NCBI RefSeq assembly: GCF_000687475.1
Contig: NC_057319.1
Span: 930,001 to 994,000 of the forward strand
DNA: 64,000 bases
Source of the DNA: Ustilaginoidea virens
Lineage: Eukaryota; Ascomycota; Sordariomycetes; Hypocreales; Clavicipitaceae
Direction of reading: 5' to 3'
The notes under the pieces are model-generated. The model did no database searches, was not told the DNA's origin, and saw only the letters and a program-made list of their open reading frames with translations. Below are positions 44,078 to 53,924 of the stretch, piece by piece (the first letter of the stretch is position 1; each line of letters opens with the position of its first letter). The translations under genes and the position numbers were made by a program.

Positions 44078-44811
44078 CTAGATCCGGCGACGCTTCACCC
44101 CCAGGTCAAGCTTAACGTTGGCAAGCCCACCTAACCCCAGCGAGGCACTCAGCGACAGCACGTCACTCAGCTTGACGATGGTTTGGTCAAAGGCGCTGCC
44201 GAGATCCTGCAGAGCCTTCGCGACCGCTTCCTTGCACGTGGGCGCGGTGCCCACGACGCTGGCAGCGAGATTGTCCACTACCCCCTGCAGAATCTTGATG
44301 ATTGAGACGAGGGCGCCGCTCAAGGGACTAGCCGGGAGGACGCTTTCCTTGCCGCTGACGGTAGTGGCAAGGCTCTTCTGCGCTTGGAGAAGCTAGTTGG
44401 GCTAGGTCAGCGTTTTGACCCTGGTGGCTCTTGAAGATTGGGGTGGCACGTACTTTTGCGAGGGCATGGCAAATGTCCTGCTGGTCCTTGTTGGGGACGA
44501 CGCTGGCGGAAGCGCCGACGTTTCTGATGTCTTTGACGACCACGTTGACCAGGTCGGTGAGGTTGCCGTAGATGGCCTGGGACGAGGTCAGCGAACACGT
44601 TTTCTATAGGCAAAGACGCACGGCATGGTTTGTTGTGTTCACGTACTGGGAGGTTGGCGGAGAGGTTGACGGGAGAGAGCTCTTTGAGAAGCTTCTCTGC
44701 CTGGGAGGAGAGGGCGGTGATGTCGTCGATGCCGTGGGTGATGTCCTTGGAGGAGAGGGCGGCGGCGTGCGTTGCGGAGAGGACCGCGGTGGCGAGGGGG
44801 AGGAACTTCAT
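44078..44811 (-). CDS. HsbA-family secreted hydrophobic-surface-binding protein
   Basis: Three exons, 44811-44647, 44576-44454 and 44392-44078, encode 200 residues. All introns are phase 0 with GTACGT donors. Residues 1-18 (MKFLPLATAVLSATHAAA) are a signal peptide. The remainder is Ala/Leu/Val-rich amphipathic helix, with the family pattern IDDITALSSQAEKLLKEL, NVVVKDIRNVG, LLQAQKSLATTVSG and ALVSIIKILQGVVDNL. Two cysteines (ICHAL and TCKEA) are possible disulphide partners. Family knowledge: Aspergillus oryzae HsbA adsorbs to hydrophobic surfaces and recruits the cutinase/esterase CutL1; antigenic Mp1-type cell-wall proteins share the domain. A tandem-repeat block lies just upstream. Confidence 0.85.
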
Positions 44812-44842
44812 GTTGGTGGGAGTTTGTCTGTGCACCTGTACA

Positions 44843-45000
44843 GATGAGTGGATGAGTGGAAGTGTTTGTATAAGTGTCTTGATGGATGAGTGGAGTGTTT
44901 GTAAAAGTGCCTTGATAGATGAGTGGGTGAGTGGATGAGTGTTTGTATAAGTGCCTCGATGGATGAGTGGATAAGTGTTTGTAAAAGTGCCTTGAGGGAT
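44843..45000. repeat. Imperfect tandem repeat upstream of the HsbA gene, four units
   Basis: Four units of about 33-45 bp share GATGAGTGG, GTGTTTGTA and AAGTGCCTT segments. Units differ mainly in the number of internal GGATGAGT hexa/octamers and in TAAAAG versus TATAAG. The block begins about 30 bp upstream of the HsbA ATG, so it is in the leader or core promoter. Confidence 0.85.
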
Positions 45001-48000
45001 GAGATTATAAGATGTGCTTGATTGGATTCCAACTGTTGAACGAGACGAGACTGCTGCTTCTTATACTCGCAGAGGCCTGGACGCAACTGGCCCAGCTGCC
45101 AAGTTTTTTTCTCTCTTGTGACGTTGACTGCTGATTGTCGATCGTTGGGCCGAGCCCTATTCCGGCATCGTGGCAGGACGAAGCAGGAATTCTGCAGCGA
45201 CGACATGATGCAAGCCGCGCTTGACGTGCGTCCAGCTCCGAGACAGGGAATGCGAGCAGAGCAGCACGCCAGGTCACGGCAGTTCAAACCAGCAGCTGCC
45301 GACCCGCCAACCGCGCAATCAACGGCAGACATGTCGCCCAATGGCTTCTGCCCGCAGCTTGGCCTTCCCCTCCCGGCAAGCGGCAGATCGGCGTCATGGC
45401 CCATTCCCAGCGGACTGGAATGTCGACTGACAGCCGCGCGCGCCGATCGCAATGCGAATCCGGAATCCGCCCGTCGCGAGCATGACGTCCCACCAGGCTG
45501 GATGAAGCATAGCCGTAAGCCCAGAAAAAAAAAAAAAAAAGTCACACCCCGGCGCCTTTTTTTTTTTTTTTTTTCATTTCCCGACAGCGCATGGTGCCGG
45601 GATTATGGAGGGAAAGATAAGAAGAAAAAAAAAAAAAAAAAAAAAAAAGACGCCTAAGACGCCTTTCGGTGTTTGGGACCCCTACTAAAGAGGGGTGGCG
45701 CCACGCCAAGTGCGGCTCAAGTGGATTGCGCACAGACGGGGAATGATGCGAGCGGAGTTGGTGGATTGGCCGGGAGACGACGGGGTTCGCCACCGCGGCG
45801 TCGGCGTCTCGAGTTGGCCGTTGGGTGGGCGGCATTTGTTGTGGTTGCGAGGGACGACCGGCTGGCCTGGCGGGGGGGGGGGGGAGTCTCGTCAAGGTGC
45901 GACGGGACGTTGATGTTGACGGGCGAGCAGGTCGGCTAGAAGGGATGCCGAGGAGAGGGCAAGGGCAGGCTGGGCTGTAGAAAGCATCAGGGGTTTGGTC
46001 TGGTCGAGGCGATGGACGAGGGCGAGGGCGAGGGGAGCCTTTGCGGTGCTGGGGAAAGGCGGCGGGTGGGGGGGCTGTCGCTCCGCCGTCCTGTGGTGCA
46101 GATGCCGACGGGGCGTCCGGGGCTGTTTTGCCGTGCCGGCGATAAAGCAGGGTCCGCGACGGCGACTGCAGCAGGCGCGCCGGCATGCAGGTGGGTCAAA
46201 GGTTGAACTGCCGGATCCGGCTCGTTAGAAACCGGGGTGGGGGGAAAGCACGCCAAGCGCGCCAAGCAGAGCCAAGGAAAGCCCAAGCGAGCCACACAGG
46301 GTCCTGGGGCCCGGCGCAAGGCACAAGTGGGGCAGCGTCCGGGTAGGAAATGCCGCCTGCGTCACAGGTCAGCCACGGCCAAGTCACTTGCGGGCTTACT
46401 AAGTGGCCCCGCTGTCGAAACATGATTGCACCCAAAGCCTGACGCCACACAGTGCGCCGAAAGGGGAATAAGTGCAACGCCGCGAAGTAGCCCAGCCCAT
46501 AATTCAGGGAAACCGACCGGCATTTGGCTGGTGTAATCGACTGACAGGTAGGTACCAGACCTTAGGTATTCACGGACCATGACCGCCTCGCATCCACCGA
46601 CAACGGTAAAAGAGCCGTGTGGCGCCAACACTTTTTGTGCAACGTCAACAACATCCATCATCCGTGGCGTCCACCTACATTCCAGCAACCATTGGCCCCT
46701 CGGCACCAACATCCGACGGGCCTCGAGTTTCCGGCTTAGCTTCACCAGGGCTGGAAACAACGTTGAGGCCAAACAAACACTAAGGGCCCCTCGCTCACGG
46801 TGGCCATTCCTTGGACTTGAGGCTTCATGACGATCAGCGCCCCAACAGCCGGAAGACGGCGCGATTGGATCCCGACAAGGCCGCTGACTGACCGGTTAAG
46901 CGCGCTGACCTGATGCTGTCCACGTCATTCACCGCGCCGACGTGGTCCTTGACCGATGCCGCTCGACTCTTGTTGCACAGGACAGAACAGAAACTAGTGA
47001 ATTGACACGTTGGCATCTTTTTGTCACGATCCACGGTCCATGGTCCATGATCCGAGATCCGAGCATCCAGTGTATTTTCAAACCGTCATTACCAGACTCT
47101 CGAGCATCCCTACGCCATTTCCAGTTACCAGCCGGATGATAGGGCGCGGCTCACCGTCCGTCAAATAAGAAGTCCGTGATGCTGATGACACGGCAGCCGT
47201 CTGACGATCGTGTTCAGTCCCCCGACAGCAGATTGTCCGTCAATTGGCCCTGCCCAGCTTGATGCCTGCCATTCCCTCGACTAAACACGGTTGTCTTTCT
47301 CTTCTCTCCCCCCTCTTCTCGCTCTCTCTTGATTCTTAAAAACAGAGGCTGGTGTTATCCGCCAACGCCCTCATGAATGGCAGACGCCACAGAATAAAGG
47401 ACAGTACAGGTACTCCGTAATCCGCCGTGGTATCACATCCATATCCGGGTGATGAGTCTTTGTGCATCGTGACGCTTCCCATCCGGGCTGCAGACGGGGG
47501 AATTTCAGCTGCCTTTTCCCCAGCGGGACGGCAAGGTACAGCAGTACAGACCCGCCGAGCCTAGGGTCGAATCCGTCAATAAAATCATGTTGCAATGAGC
47601 GTGTGGTTACACGGCAGCCCTTGGGGCTACCGGATGTGTGTGCAACTCTTTCCAGAGCGGATGATTGGGATGACAGATTTGCGCCTTTGCTTTTCGTCTT
47701 TTTCCCGAGAACGAGAAGTTGTCATGTTCAGGGCTTTTGCCCCCTACTCTCACCACCGAGCAGTCGCGCTTTTCCTGGCGCTGTTGGTCAGCGAGGCGAG
47801 GATAGTACGGAGTAGCTCGACCAGCCCTCTAGGGGACATCGAGCCGCTGGAATCGCACGCACCAGGCCATTCAAAGACGAAATTGAACAACACGTCGTAC
47901 GAAGTCGCACGAAATGCCGGGTAGTTGGCCTGACAAGGGCCAAAAAAAAAAAAGGAGGGGGGGGAGGGGGGGGAGAGGGCAAATTGACATCCCCGCGTCT

Positions 48001-48230
48001 ATATTGCGACTGCGACTGGTCGGATGAAAATGGCATGGCCTGCGGTGCTGTGCCGATGGCGCTGATGGCGACGACAATGGCGTTGGCGTTGGCTACGTTG
48101 GCAGTGGCGGTCGGCGCTGGCATATTGACAGCCGCCAGCAGCTGCTGGCTGCTGTTCATGTCGCTTTGCAGCTGCAAGTCACCTGGCCCATGTAGCCGTG
48201 CAGAAGTCAATTTCTTGGGTGCAACGAACA

Positions 48231-48330
48231 ACGAGCAACAACGAGCAACAACGAGCAACAACGAGCAACAACGAGCAACGACAAGCAACGACAAGCAACG
48301 ACAAGCAACGACAAGCAACGACAAGCAGCG
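48231..48330. repeat. Ten-copy decamer array in two homogeneous blocks
   Basis: Four copies of ACGAGCAACA (48231-48270), one hybrid ACGAGCAACG (48271-48280), four copies of ACAAGCAACG (48281-48320) and a terminal ACAAGCAGCG. No spacers, so it is not a CRISPR array. Confidence 0.95.
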
Positions 48331-49519
48331 AGCTTCAACGTTCCCACCCGGCATCGGAAAACCCCCAAATTACCACAAGTGTCATCAATGCATGTGCCTT
48401 CTTGCCACGGCCGCCCGTCATGGCGCAGTATTTCATGGCAAATGATGCTTTCAGCCGACGCCACAGGCCGCAAATGACCAAATGATTCGCCCGCCATCCA
48501 GGATTAGTTCCGTGACCAAGCCATGGGGGTTGGCGACGGATGGTTCAGTGCGATTCCTGCTCGAGTTTCACCTCCGCGATCCTAGCTTCGGTTACGCACC
48601 TTGCAAGGCAGGTAATCAAAATCACTCGGCTCAGACGCTCTCTACGTTTACAGATGTCCTGACTCCTGGCTCCTGCAGGCTGTTGTTGCCATCGGCTCGC
48701 CAACTCGCGTTGCCGTCAAAGCACTGCGGCAAGACGGCTGGGCCTGGGCCTGGGCCACGGCCACGGCCACGGTTAGCTTCTCTTGTGCCTGGTGTCTCGG
48801 ATCATCGTCTTGACGGACCATCCCGCCGAAAACTGAGCACATCCAACACATCCTCTGGCTCGTACCACGTATCCCTGGCCAGCCCAACCCAGGTACCAGT
48901 TACCCAGGTTGCGACTTCCAACCGTGGGCGCCACCTTGTCTCGGGCACTCTGTGGCGCGATTCCAGCACTTCTCATAAAAAAGCAATCCCTGCCGATTGA
49001 ATTGGTTGACCCTCCAGAGTCCGAATCCGCCTGCCTGACCATCGACGGGCCATTTCCAGCGGTGGTGATTCCAACCCAGGCGAGGACCTCGAGCCCTCGA
49101 GCCCTCTACCCTGTTGGTGTCGAATCACCATGCATCATCATGATGGCTTTTTTGCATGGCCTTTTGCTCCCGTATGGAAAATAAAAACGTTAAACGTGGG
49201 AAATACGTTGCTCTAAATAATTAGTCGTCCCTTGCGATTCCTTTGTTTATCTCCCTGTCTCATCTCGCGGCCTGCCTTTTTTATCTTATTTTTTTTGTTT
49301 TCCATTTCAGTCAATGTTGTCTTGACCCCCAACCGAGACACTATGCTTCTTTTTGTCATGCCCTGGTATTTTACTTAACATCTCTTGCTGCCCTTCGGGC
49401 CAGGCCACGGTCCTTTCAAGCCTGCTTCTTTTGGTCTCCCTACGCTCCTTGGCTCCCCAGCCAAACGCTCCTTCGGTTCTCTCGTGCACCGTCCGTCTTC
49501 TTTGACTCGGTCTACCGTC

Positions 49520-51441
49520 ATGGGTTCCGAACTAGGCGTAACTGCCGACTCCAAATCGCAACTCAACCTCGACAGCGTCGGCGTATGGTGGATATCCTGG
49601 GCCGGCTTCTGGACCCTGCTTGTCCTCTGTGGGATGGGCTACCTTTTGGTAAACCGGCGCTCGCAAATTTTGCGAATCCGAGGCATCGGCTTGTCTCTCT
49701 CGGCCGTGGTGCTGCTCCATCTCTACTGGTTTTCAGTCCAACTCGGATACGTCGTCGGCGCCGTGTCGCCCGCCGAGGCAGAGTACTGGATCATGGGAAC
49801 CTACCTACCGCTTGGCATTGCGCTTTTCCACGCTTCCAACAGCCGCTTTCTCTACGTCGCTCGGGCCCAGCAAAAGTACCTGAGCCGTCTGCTGAGCCGA
49901 CCTGGCAAGAGGCCGAGCCGCGGCCTCTTTGGCAGGTTCAACAGGTGGGACTTCACCACCAAGATGGTCGTTCTGGTCGGCCTCGGCATGTGTCTCCAGG
50001 TGGGTTGCTGACCTGGCCATGGTGATTGCCCAATCCGGCAGCGTCTGATTTGCCCTTAGCTATTCCTCGCCATCTTCATGTACCTCATCTCGCGCAAGTT
50101 CCACAGCGGCTGGGGCATCCCCGGAACAGAGGTCGACGGCACCGAGATGGAGCAGAGGATGAGAACGGGCCGTGGCTGGGAGTGGTGGCCCAGCATCTTC
50201 TGGCAGGTCATATGGGCTTGGTTTGTCGCTCCGTGCATTCTGTGGAAATCTCGCAACATTCGCGATACGCATGGATGGAGGGTCCAGACCATTGGCTGCG
50301 CCTTGGCCGGGTAAAGTCGACTCTCAAGCCGCAACACCAAGCCTCAACACAAAACGCTCATCCGTAACTAACCTCTCGTGCTATAAAAAAAAAAAAAAAA
50401 AAAAAAAAGATTGCACGCAACTCCCATGTGGCTTATTGCCCTGTACGTCCCCGCCATGGAACCCGTCAATAGATACGTTCTTCCTCCTCAATGGTGCGTT
50501 CATGGCTCCAGCCCCCTTTTTTCTCGTTTGCTGGCCTGCTGACTGTTTGTAGGATCGCCCTCTCAATCTGGGCCCTCGAGATCCTGACCGTCTTCCTCCC
50601 ATGCTGGGAAGTCTACAGCGCCAGCAACCTGCGTCAGGAGACGCTCGACTCCATCGCGCAATGGGAATCCAAAAACAAGGCCGCCGCCTCGGGGACCAGA
50701 TCTCTTCGCACCGCTTCCACGGTGATGGAGTCCCTGATGACGGGCCTCAAATCCACCGCCGGCTCCGTCAAGTCCACCGACTCCCAGGAAAGCATCCTGA
50801 CGATGAGCGCGCTCGAGTACGTGCTGGAGCGCAACCCCGCGCCGCTGCAGGAATTCTCGTGCCTTCGCGACTTTTCCGGCGAAAACATTGCCTTCCTCAC
50901 CTGCGTCGCGGAGTGGAAAAGCTCTCTCCCGGCATCCGCTCGCTGCGGCGTCAACGACGAATCCGCGAGAGAGCTTGTCCGCGAGCGGTTCAACCGCGCG
51001 CTGCGCATCTACGCCGAGTTTGTCAGCATCAAGGACGCCGAGTTTCCGCTGAATCTTGCGTCCGCCGAGCTGGGCAAGCTGCAAGCCGTCTTTGAGCCGG
51101 CTGCGCGCACTCTCTACGGCGAGAAACGGGACGTGGACGCAGCCGTGCCGTTTGGCATTTCCGGCCTTCCGCCTGCCAAGTCCAAGTCGTGCGCGGCTTC
51201 GTCGCAAGGATCGGAGAAGGAAGCCTCGGGTGGAGGCGCCGAGGATCGCGTCCAGTACTGGGGGGAAATTCCTGATTCGTTTGACGAAAAGGTCTTTGAC
51301 GACGCGGAGAAGGACGTCAAGTACCTTGTTCTGACCAATACCTGGCCCAAGTTTGTGAAGGATCGCAGGAGTTTGCTTGATTCAGAGACTGCCGAGACGG
51401 GGAGGCTTATTCTTGGCATGTTTCGCGGGCGACACAAGTAG
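49520..51441 (+). CDS. Seven-span membrane protein with C-terminal RGS domain
   Basis: Four exons, 49520-49999, 50060-50310, 50410-50493 and 50553-51441, encode 567 residues. The first half has seven hydrophobic spans ([105 protein letters not shown] and one near [15 protein letters not shown]). From about 358 comes an RGS domain: [35 protein letters not shown] and a later [13 protein letters not shown]. Family knowledge: RGS domains speed GTP hydrolysis by G-alpha; 7TM-RGS hybrids (MoRgs7-type, plant RGS1-type) couple a receptor-like module to that activity. Ligand and G-alpha partner are unknown. Intron 2 ends with 24 A immediately before the acceptor. Confidence 0.9.
50385..50408 (+). repeat. 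24-nt A tract abutting a 3' splice site
   Basis: The run ends in the A of the acceptor AG (50408-50409) of intron 2 in the 7TM-RGS gene. A CTAAC branch-like site lies about 37 nt upstream. Confidence 0.85.
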
Positions 51442-51927
51442 GGGGGTTTAGACGAGGGTTGTATGTTTGCCACAATTACTATTCCGAGGAACTTTTAGGA
51501 GATTCGAACGTGCTTACCAAGGGTTTTTCATTGTCACGTCTTTTTTTTTTCTTGGGGGCAACCCGCGAAACCTGTCGGCAATGGCCGCAAGTCGTGATTC
51601 GCCGACAAGCCGACCTTGTCCAGCTCCGTAATCGGCCCCGTAATCGGTCCCGTAGGCCGCCTAAACCATCCTGGATTCATGAGGTGGATCCTCGTAATCT
51701 CTCCAGCCTCTTGACAAGGCTTTTTTCCTTAGCTTCTTCAGGATTAACTCGAGTCAAAAATCATGCCCTTCGACCTCCCCCACCCCCGGTCCACCAACGC
51801 CAGCTTCTCCTCCTCTCCTACGCTCGCCCGCAACCCTCGAGACAGCGCCATGAGCTCCCTCGCCCGAATCTAGCACCCCGACCCCAGAAACCCTCTCTCA
51901 AGGCGCCCCCCCCCCCCCCCCCCCCCC
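51442..51927. other. Spacer between RGS and GNAT genes, ending in a C tract
   Basis: A 486-bp spacer between co-directional genes. A T tract lies at 51541-51550, CGTAATCGG units at 51626-51650, and an uninterrupted 22-nt C run at 51906-51927 directly precedes the next ATG. Confidence 0.6.
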
Positions 51928-52464
51928 ATGGCCGCAACACGCCTCACCTTCCGCAAAGCGACCGTCTCCGACGCGCGGGACGTCCAAGCCCTCGTCAAGA
52001 CCGCCTACCGCGGCAGCTCCAGCGGCGGCTGGACCACCGAGGCCGACCTCGTGCGCGACGACCGCATCGACGAGGCCGGCGTCGTGGACAAGATCAACCG
52101 CCCGAACGGGGTGGTCCTCCTCGCGCACGACGGGCTCGGCGCCCTCGCCGGCTGCTGCGAAATCGAGACGCGGGCCGACGGCGTGGGCTACTTCGGCCTG
52201 TTTGCCGTGGACCCGCTCCGGCAGGCCGGCGGGCTGGGCAGCAGGATCCTCGCGCGGGCGGAGGCCATGGCGCGGGAGGAGATGGGCGTGCGGACCATGG
52301 AGATGTCTGTCATTTGGCTGCGGGACGAGCTGATAGAGTGGTACGTGCGCAGGGGCTACGGGCTGACGGATCGGACGGCGCCGTTTCCGTACGGCAGCCT
52401 CGTCAACGGGAGGGCGTTGAGGGATGATTTGTACTTTGTCATTTTGCAAAAGGACTTGTTGTGA
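51928..52464 (+). CDS. GNAT-family N-acetyltransferase
   Basis: An intronless frame of 178 residues from ATG 51928. The GNAT fold is visible: LTFRKATVSDARDVQALVKTAY (beta1-alpha1), GVVLLAHDGLGALAGCCEI, GYFGLFAVDPLRQAGGLGSRIL with the acetyl-CoA pyrophosphate loop (R/Q-x-x-G-x-G/A type, QAGGLG), then the C-terminal IEWYVRRGYGLTDR. The enzyme should move an acetyl group from acetyl-CoA to an amine; the substrate (small molecule, peptide or antibiotic) is unknown. The C22 tract touching the ATG is odd and leaves almost no ordinary leader, so an upstream start cannot be excluded, though none is in frame. Confidence 0.88.
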   Translation: MAATRLTFRKATVSDARDVQALVKTAYRGSSSGGWTTEADLVRDDRIDEAGVVDKINRPNGVVLLAHDGLGALAGCCEIETRADGVGYFGLFAVDPLRQAGGLGSRILARAEAMAREEMGVRTMEMSVIWLRDELIEWYVRRGYGLTDRTAPFPYGSLVNGRALRDDLYFVILQKDLL

Positions 52465-52475
52465 TTGGGGGAGCT

Positions 52476-52494
52476 GGGGGGGGGGGGGGGGGGG
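52476..52494. repeat. 19-nt G tract just after the GNAT stop codon
   Basis: Begins about 12 bp beyond the stop at 52464. With the C22 tract in front, the GNAT gene is bracketed by two homopolymers. Confidence 0.8.
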
Positions 52495-52687
52495 AATATC
52501 TGTTGCTGGTTTGGAGTCGAGTTGAGCGTTTGTTGCTTGGCGGCGCGTTGTCGATGCGGGAGGCAGGGGAATGGGATGTTCTCAAGACGTGCGTTTTCAC
52601 TATTGACCGACCGTTCACGCGGATTGGGGCCGAGCATGGCCGTGGCGCTTCTCGCGGCAAGTGCGTTTCTTCACCACGCTCGCTCAC

Positions 52688-53299
52688 TCAATAGGCCCCT
52701 CCCTCGTGCGGTCTGCCGTAGCGATCGGGCCCTCGCTCCTGGCCCCCGGGACACAGATAATCAAGATACTGCACGCTGCCCTGCTCATGGAGCGCCCGCG
52801 CGTCAAACGCCCTGCACGAGTGATCCACCGTATGCCCGTTGATCGAGATGTACGTCCCGTACTCCGGATGGCCGCCCTCCCTGGCCGCCCGCCAGACCCT
52901 CGTGGTCTTCCCCTTGCCCGCGTAGCCGGGGACCCCCAGCGCGGCCAGGTCCGCCTCGACCACCTCCCCCGCGCCCATGAAGGTGAAGCAGCGCACGCCG
53001 CACGTCTTGCAGAACAGCCAGTGCAGCATCTTGCCGTCGAAGCGGTAGTCGCCCAGGTCGCGCAGCGGGTCGAGCGGGGCCAAGAGGAGGAAGTCGTCGG
53101 TGCGGTCGGCGACGCGCACGTGCAGGAAGCCCGTCTTCTGGCAGATGGTGCAGTTGCAGCGGTAGATGCGCTGGTCGGTCCGCGCGGGCGGGCTGGACTC
53201 GTTGTGGACGGGGGGCAGGGTGAGGAAGGCGACGTACTGGACGGCGCGGCAGTGGCATGAGCCGGTGACGGGCTGGCGGGAGGGTTTTTCGTCGGCCAT
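52688..53299 (-). CDS. GFA/CENP-V domain zinc protein
   Basis: An intronless frame of 203 residues from ATG 53299. The GFA fold cysteines are all present: GSCHCRAVQY near the N-terminus, CNCTICQKTG in the middle and FCKTCGVRCFTF later, matching the CxC, CxxC and CxxC zinc ligands. Family knowledge: bacterial Gfa was proposed to speed the glutathione-formaldehyde reaction; most fungal members have no proven activity. It converges with the GNAT gene over a 223-bp spacer. The C-terminal ~20 residues are polar and probably disordered. 'Glutathione-dependent formaldehyde-activating enzyme' should be read as a family name, not a function. Confidence 0.88.
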   Translation of the reverse strand: MADEKPSRQPVTGSCHCRAVQYVAFLTLPPVHNESSPPARTDQRIYRCNCTICQKTGFLHVRVADRTDDFLLLAPLDPLRDLGDYRFDGKMLHWLFCKTCGVRCFTFMGAGEVVEADLAALGVPGYAGKGKTTRVWRAAREGGHPEYGTYISINGHTVDHSCRAFDARALHEQGSVQYLDYLCPGGQERGPDRYGRPHEGGAY

Positions 53300-53924
53300 G
53301 GCGGCGGCGGCGACGGCGGGCGGGAGAGCGGTGCGCTGGTTTTGGACGCGGAGTTGCGTGTGTATGAGCTGGATCTGGATCAGGATCTGGATCTGGATCG
53401 TTTTCCAACTGGTGAAAGTCTGATGGTTCGGAGATGGATCGAGGCGGGATGAGGTGGTTGCTTACAGGGTGTACTTAAAAGGTAATGGTAGGTAGGAGGA
53501 ACCCAAGGTAGGGTGGTACCAGACTGTACCTTCCTAAACTGTCCGCGGAACAGAGCCACGTCAGCTGCCTTCTCACGAGGACGTACTACACTACACGAGT
53601 CATGTCGGAACGCATAAAGGGCTGACTCGAGCCATTTCCTCTGTCCACGAGAACAGGACACATGGATCGTGCATTAGCATGGATCCATCCAAGCGCCCGC
53701 TATAGAGGCAGGACGACGCTGTTGCTGCCAGTCATGCAGACCTACGGCCGCCGAATACCATGATAGACAAACTCTGCAACTGACCCAGACACTGGGAATG
53801 CGCATAGGCTTTGCGCCCGGCATCGATCGAAACCACGACAAGGACAAGCGCGGAGCTCAGCTTTCAACGGGCAAATGGCCATATACGCAGTCTTTGTAAA
53901 GAGCGCGTGCCGCTGTCTCGCTGC
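53300..53924. other. Spacer upstream of the GFA gene with GGATCT hexamers
   Basis: A GGATCT/GGATCA array at 53366-53400, then a GGTAGG/GGTACC-type stretch at 53480-53535. Promoter of the GFA gene and 3' flank of the next gene. No further gene is supported. Confidence 0.6.

Larger units (their letters stand above)
44812..49519. other. 4.7-kb divergent intergenic region, no supported gene
   Basis: The longest gene-free stretch of the window. It contains homopolymer clusters (A 45524-45540, T 45558-45574, A 45625-45648), G-rich sequence near 45,870, CATGGTCC/GATCCGAG short repeats at about 47,030-47,060, two exact TACTCCGTA/TACGGAGTA elements (47411-47419 and 47806-47814), G tracts at 47,955-47,980, the decamer array at 48,231-48,330, and a GGCCAC/GGGCCT short repeat near 48,740-48,770. 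Open frames here look like chance. Confidence 0.5.

Noticed and set aside
45241..45310. tRNA-like B box (AGTTCAAACC)
   Set aside because: The T-arm stem does not pair and no acceptor stem could be drawn; other B-box-like sites failed in the same way.
45542..46186. 214-codon minus-strand frame
   Set aside because: Pro/Arg/Ser-biased and ends in translated homopolymer; no start context or domain.
46362..46772. 136-codon minus-strand frame (WTPRMMDVVDVAQKVLA)
   Set aside because: Looks briefly protein-like, but no ATG at its start, no family and no splice partners.
48231..48330. CRISPR-like array
   Set aside because: Ten-base units with no spacers; it is a plain tandem repeat in a eukaryotic genome.
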